A stretch of 64,000 nucleotides of DNA from Schistosoma haematobium. Lineage: Eukaryota; Platyhelminthes; Trematoda; Strigeidida; Schistosomatidae. The notes below the pieces were generated by a model. It had not been told where the DNA came from, ran no database searches, and saw only the letters and a list, made by a program, of their open reading frames with translations. Below, piece by piece: positions 45,066-55,399 of the stretch. Position 1 is the stretch's first letter; the number at the start of each line of letters is the position of its first letter. The DNA is taken from NCBI RefSeq assembly GCF_000699445.3, contig NC_067196.1:82450364-82514363 (forward strand), read 5' to 3'. Position numbers and translations under genes: made by a program.

Positions 45066-47055
45066 GTGAGTTTGAGTTGAAAATAATATTGCTCTTGGAA
45101 AATCCTACTTGGTTTTTCCATGACGAACAAATAATTTATTGCTATTACTTTTTTATAGTATACAAGAATGAGATAATGCCCTGGTACGGCCCAGGGTGGG
45201 GAAAGTCCGCTGTCTCTCAAAATGCTCTCAAATGGCCACACGTACACAACCAAAGTGAATGCCGGAGGTTTAACTAGTTGGTAGATATGAAGGATCCACC
45301 TAGGGGAGTTGGAAAACCCTGATTCCGAATTGGTGGTGCAGATGGGCTTTAGAATCCTCAAGGAACAAATGGCGTTTGAACCTATTGTTGATCACCGTCT
45401 ACCTTGGGACCGCAACTCCCAACGTTGCTCCACTACCTGTGGATTAGACCTCCTTATCAAAGTTCTTTGAGAAAACCACCTGCTTCGGTTTGGTCACCCG
45501 GGCAGTATCACAGCCCTCACATAAATCGAATGACGAAGTGTGGCGCATACATATTTGGTACCTCTTTGTACCAATATTTATGTTTAAATAAATAAATAAA
45601 CATGATTGAAATACAAATAAATTGGTCTTGTAATTAAAAGAAACTATGTGATTTTATATCAGTTTAATTGAACTGATCAATTAATAAGATTGGAATTAAA
45701 CGTAGTCAATGGGTTTTACTCAGTGGTGCTTCTCAGCGATAACTGTATTTTTTGTATATTGAAAGAAGTCTATCAGATTACATGAATTTCACGTTATATT
45801 ATCACTAACATAAGCGATTCAGTCAGTATCACATTTTGATTAATTCTCTTATCATTCCAATTCATTTAAATGTAGTTTCAACTTCTGTTCGTTATAATTT
45901 TTTGTAAAATTTCCAATAAATTGTAACTTTAACGTGAGATAAGTTTTCTACTTTCTCATTGATTCAACTGTTTAACAGGGTTGATTAGTAAATATAGTTT
46001 TGCATTTACGATTGATGATAGGATTTAAAACAGAGAGCTTGAGTAACCAATCTTGTTCTCTAGTAATTGAACAGCCTAGCTTAACTTCACTTATTCAAAT
46101 TATAAGTACAAAGCTAACTGTGCTTCATCAGTGTAGCTCCCCGGATCTTATCGATTACCAATTAGTTGAGGGTTCATTTTAAAACACACAAAAAAGCACT
46201 TCACCTTCCAGGTAGTGGAGTTGTTTACATCTCACTTATATGACAGTCTGTTATAATGCTCTATTAATAATGTGATCTTAAAGCTCTTATTTATTCATTT
46301 AATTTGTTTCTTTTTATTGTCAAATCTCATGATTCACTGTATCAAAATGTTCAATTTTTATGCATGAAAATAATAATTTGACTCAACTATGGAATAGATA
46401 CTGTGTTAATAGGAGCTATTCATCATATGATATTGTTTATTTACAAACCAGTTTGATAAATGGTATTTATGTATTCATGTATTTAAATAAAGTTAAGATT
46501 GATTTAGTTGACACATAAAGTTCGTTTAACAGAAACCTTTTTTTATTTTTGAAAAGAAAAAAACACAACAAACTATTTATTGAAACTTTACATTACATCA
46601 AGTTCGTGATGTAAAACCTGAAATTTATTGTCAGTAGTTTGTACAATACCCAATAATAAAATGTTTATAGAATAATCCATTTCATTGTTTTCATCTTTTT
46701 GTTTTCTATGGATAATACTTTTAAGAAATAATTTTTATTAATTAATTAAGATAACTGAAAATCTATTAAAACAAAATTCCCCTGAAGAAATGTAGTGGCG
46801 GTCATCATATAGACATATATTTCAATATACGGTAATATTTAACAACATGGAGGTAGTCACGTATATCAACCTGCCATTGTTTATTTGTTTCTTTCAATTT
46901 TTTTATTGGATAGGGTGAAGAATGCAAAATTACGATTTATAGTTGTGTTTTTCTTTCTTGAATTATTCAACTGGTTTGCGTAACAATTATTGAGTGAATC
47001 TGATGTGTCAATGACTTGATAATTAGCTTGTTTCTTTTCTTGAATTTTTTTGAAG
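45066..47055 (+). other. DIP2 intron 14
   Basis: 1,990 bp. Contains retroposon copy R3 starting only ~110 bp after exon 14. The remainder is AT-rich with nothing recognised. Confidence 0.8.
45177..45600 (+). repeat. 0.5-kb retroposon family, copy R3 (internal deletion)
   Basis: Keeps the family 5' start (TGCCCTGGTACGGCC), 3' half and (AAATA)n-like tail. About 80 bp around the CGCGTATATAGCG region is missing relative to R4, giving 424 bp. Confidence 0.85.
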
Positions 47056-47367
47056 GGTCTTTAAACTCTTGTGATTCTTTTACACAAAAATTTCGATCTC
47101 GAGGATTTTGTCCTGAAGCTATCTGTCCATGCGCTGGAAGTTCAGAAACACTAACACTTTGTTTACGTCGTCCACCTCATCAAATGAATTCAGTAAATGG
47201 AAAAATATTCACAAATCCTCGTTCTGATTCAATTGTAGCCTCTCCTCCTAGTTCAGTAAGAGGAGTTATTTCGATCCATAGTCTTACTTATGGTGTTGTG
47301 CGTGTTGATACTGAAGATTCCCTTACTTCACTTACTTTACAGGATTGTGGACAGGTTCTGCCAGGAG
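47056..47367 (+). CDS. DIP2: DIP2 exon 15 (ANL domain 1)
   Basis: Residues 821-925, 312 nt, phase 1-1. Encodes SLNSCDSFTQKFRSRGFCPE, AICPCAGSSETLT, HSLTYGVVRVDTEDSLTSLT and LQDCGQVLPGG, aligning with the GLRPEVICPCASSPEALT...LSYGVIRVDTEEKLS...QDVGQVMPG block. The middle (RRPPHQMNSVNGKI to VRGV) is a more variable loop. GAAG acceptor; GAG|GTAAGA donor. Confidence 0.96.
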
Positions 47368-47484
47368 GTAAGAATTAATAGCTATCTGAATACGGTTTTC
47401 GTTAGTTGTTTTTACTGGATGTTGTACTGTATATTGATGCTAACGAATTTTCCCTAACTAACTAATCTCTTCGTATTACTGTAG

Positions 47485-47723
47485 CTTCAGCAGTTGTCAT
47501 ACGTTTGGGTCCCAAACCGATACTTTGTCAAACTGATGAAGTTGGTGAAATATGCTTATCTTCTGATTGTACTGGTTCTGGATATTGGGGTCTTCGTGGC
47601 CAAACTGATGCACATTTTCATGTGGAACCGATACATGAAGATGGTTCTCCTGTATGTTCTTCTGTTGGTGTTAAGAAGTATACACGATCTGGATTAATGG
47701 GGTTTCCTGGTCCAGCATCATCT
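47485..47723 (+). CDS. DIP2: DIP2 exon 16 (ANL domain 1)
   Basis: Residues 925-1004, 239 nt, phase 1 to 0, after the shortest intron (117 bp). Encodes QTDEVGEICLSSDCTGSGYW and YTRSGLMGFPGPASS, the equivalents of the ANL motifs before the hinge (TDEVGEICVSS...YYG...FTRTGLLGFIGP). ACTGTAG acceptor; TCT|GTGAGT donor. Confidence 0.97.
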
Positions 47724-48187
47724 GTGAGTGAATCGCTGTTATGTTTTCCTGTTTATTGCTTTTATTTATATGGTAGTGGTTAAGTGATTGAAATGAATAA
47801 AGAAGTCTATAAAATATATCGTCAACAACTGATTAAAGTTAGTTGATTAACATTATTCCAATCTCAGCGCTTCTATTATCTTTGATTTTTAATTGTACAA
47901 TGTTTATTGTGCTTCGAAAATACACTTTATATCATTCGATTGCCAAGTTGATCTTTCTCAGTTACCACACATCTGAGTGGGGCATAAGATGATGTGGGTT
48001 TAAATTGTATTATATCCTGTTAACAAGTGGGAACTATCACATAGCTGAACTCATAGCTTCCTGTCTATCGTTTTCAAACATCTTACATTTATTTTAGGTT
48101 TTTTATTCACTCCTATGTTTCTTTTTTAAATATAATGCCCTAAAAGAAAAGCCGTAACAATATTTGACTTGGTAAATTTCATTTTAG
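47724..48187 (+). other. DIP2 intron 16
   Basis: 464 bp, AT-rich, nothing recognised. Confidence 0.8.
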
Positions 48188-48315
48188 GGTGGTTTAATCT
48201 TTATATCTGGTTGCATTGATGGTTTAATGACTATTGCAAGTAGACGTCACAATGCTGATGATATTATAGCAACGGTTCTCGCTGTTCAACCGACAAAAAT
48301 TATCTATAGAGGGAG
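48188..48315 (+). CDS. DIP2: DIP2 exon 17 (ANL domain 1, hinge)
   Basis: Residues 1005-1047, 128 nt, phase 0 to 2. Encodes LIFISGCIDGLMTIASRRHN and ADDIIATVLAVQPTKIIYRG, the hinge region leading into the C-terminal subdomain (GKLDGLMVTGVRRHNADDVVAT in vertebrates). TTTTAG acceptor; GGGAG|GTATGT donor. Confidence 0.96.
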
Positions 48316-48399
48316 GTATGTGACATAATCCTCTGGATTATTTTCATTTCATACGATTTTTCCTATTTATAAACCTTAATAAAGGCAGAAAAAAATATC

Positions 48400-48880
48400 G
48401 GGGCAGAATAACTTGGATTCATTTATTTTGTGCATTCTCATCAGCTGTTTACAACCTAAAACAAATGTACATGCTTTAAATCAGAAACATCTAGAACAAA
48501 GTGAGTTAATATGTGAAGATAGAATAATAATACGGAAGGACTACTATTGTTCTAATGTTCGCTTACTTACATGTTACACATATATATGAACATTCTAGAA
48601 AAAACGTGGAAATAGAATTGTTTCCCGAAGTGGAAGATAGATTAGGTGATACTTACTTTCCGAGCTTTACTCATCTGGTTTATATTTTTTAAAGTACCTA
48701 TCAATTAGCGAACGCTTGAACAATCCTTCCCCACTATTTCTTCTTGTTATTATTCTATCTTCACATGTTAACTCAACTGACTCATGGTGTTTCTGGTATA
48801 AAATATATAAACTTGTTTCATTTTAATGACGAATACTATAGTTTTAAGATGTCAGCAGCTGAGGAGAATCTAAAAAATAG
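48400..48880. repeat. Inverted-repeat (MITE-like) segment
   Basis: Left block around 48,486-48,531 (CAGAAACAT...GTGAGTTAATATGTGAAGAT AGAATAATAA) recurs inverted at about 48,743-48,800 (TTATTATTCTATCTTCACAT GTTAACTC...ATGGTGTTTCTGG). The similarity fades outward toward CTCATCAGCTG and its partner near 48,860. The ~200-bp centre is non-coding. Confidence 0.65.
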
Positions 48881-49222
48881 ATGAATTCATGTTATTCTGT
48901 GCCCTGGCATTTGTTATATTTTTATGGATTTCGCATTTCTAGTTTTAGATTGTCTTCTGGTCAGATTATTTACCGTCGTAAATTAGTGCACAATTAAACA
49001 GGCTTCTCAACCGTCACTTCATTCGAAGCAATAGTATTCATGACTGTTACACTTCACATTAAATTTGCAGCAAAATAAAACTAACACGATAAGTAGCCAA
49101 AGTTTCAAACTAACAGCGATATTATTGACTAAACATTGAGAATATGGTTTGGAAAAGTTAGTATACATGAACATTTATTCTTGAAGTATAGGAATAGTTA
49201 TAAAATAAATGTATCCTGTATC

Positions 49223-49743
49223 GCCTCCAAATATCCCGGTACGGTCGAGAGTGGGGAGAGTCCGCTCTCCCTCTCCAAATACTCTCACATGGCCACGCGT
49301 ATATAGCGTCTGCAAGGGAAGTCCTACTCACTGCCTCCTCGTGGCGGGGGTGTTGTTTACGAAATTGAGAGAACGAAAAGCGAATGTCCGGCACTTTAAC
49401 CGGATTGGTTGGCATGGAGATTTCACCTAGAGGAGTTGGAAAACCCTGATTCCAAACCAATGGTGCACATGGGCTCCAGTATCCTGAAGGAACAAATGGC
49501 GTATGAACCAATCGTTGGTCACTGGCTACCATGGGACTTCATCTCCTTACGATGCTCCACTGCCTTGTGGACCAGACCTTCAGGTCGAAAGCTCAAGCTG
49601 TGGCCCCCTAATAAAACCACCTGCATCGGTTTGGGCACCGGGCAGTATCACAGCCCTCACACAAATCAAATAAGTTTTGTGTTGCACATATCTGGTGCAC
49701 CTTTGTACGAGTATTCATGTGTTCAAATAAATAAGAAAATAAA
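49223..49743 (+). repeat. 0.5-kb retroposon family, copy R4 (full length, TSD)
   Basis: Best complete copy (521 bp). It is flanked by TATCCTGTATC (49,212-49,222) and TATCCTGCATC (49,744-49,754), an 11-bp target-site duplication with one difference. The sense strand holds an ORF with PDSKPMVHMGSSILKEQMAY, and the antisense strand one with SRTSLADAIYAWPCESIWRG. It ends in an A/T-rich AAATAAATAAG-type tail. Confidence 0.9.
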
Positions 49744-50082
49744 TATCCTGCATCAACGTGGTGCGTTCTGATTCATGTCATCAATTACGACTTTATGTAT
49801 ATCTAAACCATAGATGTGTAACAATAACAGAAATTAATGCATTATTTTATTGATTTCACCAATTAAGACAAGCCTGATGGAATAGCTTCGTTAGGTCGAG
49901 CTACATTTGATTCTTCAGTTTTAACTTTATATATCAACTTTCATATATCGATTCATATTGAAAACCAGTTTCTCTTATTTTGTATGTCTTCAATTTATTG
50001 AGAACTAACCGTTAGTTGGATAATTTTAACCATTGTACCATTCTCTTTAATTTTTTTTTAACACATACCTGTCTGTGAACAG

Positions 50083-50266
50083 GATTGCTGTTTTCTCAGT
50101 GGATTTATTGAAAGATGAACGTCTTGTTATTGTAGCTGAACTAAGACAAGGTTATTCAGATGAAGCTGCTTTCACATGGATGTCTCTTGTACTGCAAGCT
50201 GTTGATAGTATTCATCAAGTTAGTGTTTATTGTTTAGCTTTGGTCCATCAAAATACATTGCCGAAA
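50083..50266 (+). CDS. DIP2: DIP2 exon 18 (ANL domain 1 C-terminal subdomain)
   Basis: Residues 1047-1108, 184 nt, phase 2 to 0. Encodes IAVFSVDLLKDERLVIVAEL, AAFTWMSLVLQAVDSIHQVS and VYCLALVHQNTLPK, near-identical in pattern to vertebrate DIP2 (RIAVFSVTVLHDDRIVLVAE...VLQAIDSIHQVGVYCLALVPANTLPK). AACAG acceptor; AAA|GTGAGT donor. Confidence 0.97.
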
Positions 50267-50794
50267 GTGAGTTTCATATGTATTTTGCTAGTCTTATATT
50301 GTTAGTTGTTATAGTTATATTGCTACTGTTTAATTAATGCTTTCTAAGTGGTCCTTTCAAAGAAAAACGAAATCAAAATATTGTAATTTCTTTACAGGTT
50401 CTTGTGAAACAAGCAATCAATTCACTTTCAGTTAATAATTTATTGACTTCAATCAAAATATTCACGTTCAATAATTAAATCCAGTAATCATGAACATTGT
50501 TTTGTTGTGGGAAGCATAAGGATACTCACTTTTCAAATTACATATGTGGCTGTGTAATGATCATACTACTTCACTGATATTTCAAACGAAAAGCCTTAAT
50601 CTAGCATACGTAGAATTTAATAATTGTATTTTGGAGAGTTTAAGCTACATGTTTATTGTTTTTGCTATTTAAAAAAAAACTGAATGTTTGATTATCAGAA
50701 AGCATTTGGATTATCCTATAATTGATGTTTAATGAATTTTGGTCTTGGTTGGTACTCTATATTAGAGTCTTGATTAAACTCAGTTCCATTAGTA

Positions 50795-50930
50795 TATGCT
50801 TTGAGAGGTATGACACTAAAGACACTGGATGCGAGTCCCAAGGTGAACATCAACACTGAGACACAAGTACATCCAGCTGGAGTGTCTGAAATAGGATAGG
50901 ATATTGCTCAGAATCTCAAGCATCTTAATA
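50795..50930 (+). repeat. SINE relic with decayed hammerhead
   Basis: Contains CACTGGATGCGAGTCCCAAG, ACATCCAGCTGGAGTGTCTG and AAATAGGA. These correspond to the SINE body and to the region ATCCAG-CTGATGA-GTCCC-AAATAGGAC expected in schistosome hammerhead SINEs. The core is mutated and the GAAA is lost. Confidence 0.5.
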
Positions 50931-52349
50931 CTTATCGTATGTGGCAATCCTTCTCCTTCTTAGTTGATATTTTATTATTTTATTGTCGTAATACAGCAAC
51001 GCAAAATCACAATACATTGTTTCACTTTGTCATAACCACCATCGATATATTTTGCAAGGAACTATAGCTTCCTCTAGGTGGTTATCCTGTGACATGTTAA
51101 AAATCAATTTTTTGAAGCAAATCACATTTTCGTCAACTGAAATACAATCGAGAACTTTGTATCAAATAACGTACGTTTCTACTAAATTACGCATTAGTGC
51201 AAATGTTTGAGATCTAAGTCACTTCATTGAATTGTCGTACTGCATTTATTGATCCCTTTTAAAAAATCTTATTCATACGTGATGTCAGTTGTTTCGTTAT
51301 TGACCCTTACCTGTATTTCACATGAACTATCAGAAATTATGCCGTTACTGTCTCGGTCTCCTCTCTCTCTCTCTGTATCAATCCACCCCTCTATATATTG
51401 AATTTTATTGATTAATTCCACTTTCTTTTTGAATGACCAGTGTTTATACTTCCACTTAGATAAAAAGCATGTATATATGTGTTTATAAGTGCACGAGTGC
51501 ATTCATCTATCCATCCATCATCCAAGTTTATCTAGGCCAATTTGTTTCTGTTAGAAAAAAAAATTATTGATACAAATGGTGCCATGAATAGATTTTCGTG
51601 TCGTCTTTCACACTCCCTTCATATCCCATGTTAATTGATAACTGAACAGAATTTTGTTTTTTTACAACAACAAAACAGATCAATAATAGTTTACTCGTGA
51701 TCTATCTAATTGACGACATCTTTTTCCTTGTAAAGTTTAATTACTTTGTTGAGACTTTTAGTTGTTTCTTCATGGTTTTCATTCACAACTCAGAATTCAA
51801 CTATGCACATAACTGATGACATGTACACTGTTATTGCCTAGATGTTGTTTTCTCTATATTGTAACTGTACATACCTATTATGACAATGAGTCTGTAGTCA
51901 GTAGTTGGAGAATTCATAATACCAAAATCGACTGATCGATCGCAGTTCTAAACATCAATAAGAGGATCCGAACGACCAGTATATTTATGAATTGTTTGTT
52001 TTTTATCTGTAAAAATTAGGTAAGAATAGTTTGACTAGTGAACAACATAACTAATAAAATCATTATTGTGTGTCGTAGAATTGACTATTAAATATTTCGA
52101 CAATGTTTGTAAATTTGATCACACTAATTCTTTTAATCATTACTCCGATCGATTCACTAGTCTAGTAGAAGTTTCATTTTAACTTTTCATTTTAGCACTC
52201 TAACCACTCATTATTTCTCAGAACTGTACATAAAGTTATTCGTCAGCTATTAAATTTCATTTAACTGTTAGGAGTTCGTTCAATTTTATAGATTTATATC
52301 TATCTAAAGGAATATTCGTTAAATTTTAGAAATTTGTGTAAAGTTACAT

Positions 52350-52850
52350 CACTATATTTATTTATTATTTATTATTTATTTCAACACATAGATATTGGTA
52401 CTAAGAGGCACCAAACACATATGCGCCACACAAATCTCATTCGATATGTGTGAGGGCTGTGATACTGCCCGGGTGACCAAACCGAAGCAGGTGGTTTTCT
52501 TAAGGGGCCACACCCCGAGCCTTCGATCTGAAGGTCTGATCCACAAGGCAGTGGAGCATCGTAAGGAGATGCAGTCCCATGGGAGCCGGTGTCCGACAGT
52601 TGGTTCATACGCCATTTGTTCCTTCAGGATACTGGAGCCCATGTGCACCAATGGTTTGGAGTCCGGTTAAAGTGCCGGACATTCGCTTTTCGTTCTCTCA
52701 ATTTCGTAAACAACACCCCCGCCACGAGGAGGCAGTGAGTAGGACTTCCCTTGCAGACGCTATATACGCGTGGCCATGTGAGAGTATTTGGAGAGGGAGA
52801 GCGAACTCTCCTTACTCTCGGCCGTACCAGGGCATTTGGGGGCACTATAT
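52350..52850 (-). repeat. 0.5-kb retroposon family, copy R5 (full length, TSD)
   Basis: Element body 52,358-52,842 (485 bp) on the minus strand, flanked by CACTATAT at 52,350-52,357 and 52,843-52,850 (8-bp target-site duplication). The A/T-rich tail is at the left end, as expected for a minus-strand insertion. It is close in sequence to R4 and R6. Confidence 0.9.
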
Positions 52851-53568
52851 ATCACCATATATCTAAACCTGTTCTTTCTGTAAAGAAATTATTTATACGT
52901 CCCTGTCTTAGAAAGGAGATTCCAATTCTATGATTTATAGGCATATTCGCTTAAATTTACTGAGTGAACAAAGTTTTTTATTCTGCTAATGTCTCAGTAT
53001 AACATTGTAGATATCATCACATCGGATTGTGTACGACTCCCTGTAGTGTCGATGCTCATAAGTAGGATTGAATAATCGAACTACTGATTTATTTAGAATC
53101 TTAGTCTATTTCAGAATTATGTAAAGTTAGGTAGCTATATAAGTAAACATATTACTAAAACAATCCAGAAAAAACCTTAAAATAACTTTTCAATCTCTAG
53201 TTATCTACTCGTTTGACCTTTTGTGAAATTCCATGAAAAGTAAGTGTTCAGAATGTGTTGTACAGTTACAACACATTTTTCCTATTCACTTCTGATTACA
53301 TTGGGTGTATAATTTCATCGAAGGGTTTTGGTTCGGGATAGACTTTAGTTGTTTCATTCTGTTACACGACCCTTTAACAGTATTTCTGTAATCCGGTTTT
53401 CTCAATTCCTAGTTGTTTCCCTGAAATATAACATTTAAATTTTCAGCTTATTTTTAAGATATGGATTTTTTGTATGGATAATTTTCTGGTTTTACTTATA
53501 CTGAATAAAGAAAATTTTTTTTCATTGTTTTCAGCAACATTGATATTATGTTTATTTATTATTTACAG

Positions 53569-53829
53569 ACACCTTTTGGTGGGATAAATTGTCATTCTGT
53601 GAAAAAACTTTTTTCTGAAGGTCATTTGCATCCTACAGCATTGTTGCTTTGTCCGCATTCTGCTATACAAAATCTACCCCAACCTCGACAACTCAGACCT
53701 AGTTTGGTTGGACCATCTGCTATGATGGTCGGTCAAGTTGTTCAAGGAGTTAGGCTTGCAGAGGCACGTGGAAGACCTTTAGGATCATCTCCATCTTCTA
53801 ATATAACTTCTGGTTCACCTGATAATGAA
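53569..53829 (+). CDS. DIP2: DIP2 exon 19 (inter-ANL segment)
   Basis: Residues 1109-1195, 261 nt, phase 0-0. Encodes TPFGGINCHSVKKLFSEGHL, HPTALLLCPHSAIQNLP and VGPSAMMVGQVVQGVRLAEA, aligning with the GGIHISETKQRFLEGTLHPC...GPASMIVGNLVAGKRIAQA block. The exon ends in a Ser-rich stretch before ANL domain 2. TTACAG acceptor; GAA|GTAAGC donor. Confidence 0.97.
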
Positions 53830-54425
53830 GTAAGCTATTCTAATTGTTAGTGTCAACTGTTCTCGTTTTTATATTTCCACACCTTCAGATTTATCTTCCG
53901 TTATTTTATTATATTACAGCTGTTGAGATTTTGGACGAAATTTTTAGTGTTAAAATACGTTTATTCGCTACATTGAAATTCAGCTAAATTGAACGGTTGC
54001 TTCGTAGTTGTACACGTGACGAAAATGTAAGTACAACTTCATCTAAAAAAAGGGTACACTGTTTGAAAGGATTCCTGCACACAAATTGCTAATCCTATAA
54101 ATAATTCATATCTATAATTCCCTGAGATTTACGTCTGCAGAACAATAATATTTGCTTGTTAACACTAGTAAACTGAGATCACCTTTGTTTTCTATGAAAC
54201 ATGTGGGAAAAATGTCTATGTTGATGCAATTTTCACAAGATCCACCAAGTAAGATCAATCAAAATTTATTTTCGAATGTCAACACGGAAATTAGTCAAAA
54301 ACCCACTCAAACTAAGTTGTTTAAAATAAAGTTTGAAAGAGCTAGTTAGTTGTATGTAAAGAAATTTGGATCCATTGAAACTGGAATGCTTATTATGTAT
54401 ACATTTATTTTCACTTTTTTTGTAG
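53830..54425 (+). other. DIP2 intron 19
   Basis: 596 bp, AT-rich. A 65-codon chance ORF overlaps it; nothing else. Confidence 0.8.
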
Positions 54426-54630
54426 TTTCAACTGTTAACTGAGATACTTATTCACAGAGCGAATCACACTCCAGACGACAGATTATTTACTGTTTATAAT
54501 ACTAAAGGACAAGAAGTTTCGGCGCTTACATGTAGTCAACTTTTACGTCGTTCAGAAAGATTAGCAGTTCAGTTAAAAGAAAAAGGTAAAGCTCAAGTGG
54601 GAACAATTGTTGCGTTACTATATTCTCCAG
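54426..54630 (+). CDS. DIP2: DIP2 exon 20 (start of ANL domain 2)
   Basis: Residues 1196-1264, 205 nt, phase 0 to 1. Encodes FQLLTEILIHRANHTPDDRL, LTCSQLLRRSERLAVQLKEK and VGTIVALLYSPG, matching the opening of the second adenylate-forming domain (LADVLQWRAHTTPDHPLF...VGDHVALVYPPG). TTGTAG acceptor; CCAG|GTGGGT donor. Confidence 0.96.
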
Positions 54631-55399
54631 GTGGGTTTAATTTCATTTTTCTTCGTTTCTGTCAAGTCGAACTGTTTCTTACCCGTAAATTTTTTTCATC
54701 CTCCTGTTTTTCTCATACTCTTCACAACCTCCATTTGATATTTGAAATCTCGAATCCCTTTATGATGTGATCTCTTCTATCCTTCTATGAACTTAGATAT
54801 TTACCATATAACTATGACAACGAATGTACAGCTTAAGTAAACGATTCCGTTGAGGAAATTTTATTCGTTGAGTTCTCTTCTTTGTAGTCCAATTGGTGAA
54901 TTGGATGTTATGAGTTTCCACGAAAAGTATCTAAAAACTTGAAATAATATATTCTCAGAGTTCCATATTGTAGTTAGCATTTTATGTAAAGTAAAATTAT
55001 TATTATTATTATTATTATTGTTAAATGAAATTAGGTAGTGCATAATCGATTTGACTTCTTACTCTTTAGCAACCATATACTGTTCATCAAGATCATTTAA
55101 GTTTGTAATTTTACCGTAATGAATTTGTCTGACATATCTGTAAAAACCTTCTATGCGATCGAACACCCATGTGGTATTCAAATGTGTCAGTTTAATCGTA
55201 TTCATTATTTTTTTGTTGCTTATTCAAATGAGTAATTATGCGTTTTTTTATCCATGTATTATATATGTGGCTGTTTGTGTGCATCTATCTTGTATTAACT
55301 GCTTGGGACCATATAAACCCACTGAAAGATTTATACTACAATCGATTATTAAATCAATCCACTCGCCACTCTCTTGATCGCCAAATTACTCCACAAAGC

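Larger units (their letters stand above)
48316..50082 (+). other. DIP2 intron 17
   Basis: 1,767 bp. Contains an inverted-repeat pair (48,400-48,880) and retroposon R4 (49,223-49,743). Little else. Confidence 0.8.
50267..53568 (+). other. DIP2 intron 18
   Basis: 3,302 bp. Holds a SINE relic (50,795-50,930), a short CT-rich run (about 51,359-51,376) and retroposon R5. The rest is AT-rich and unassigned. Confidence 0.8.
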
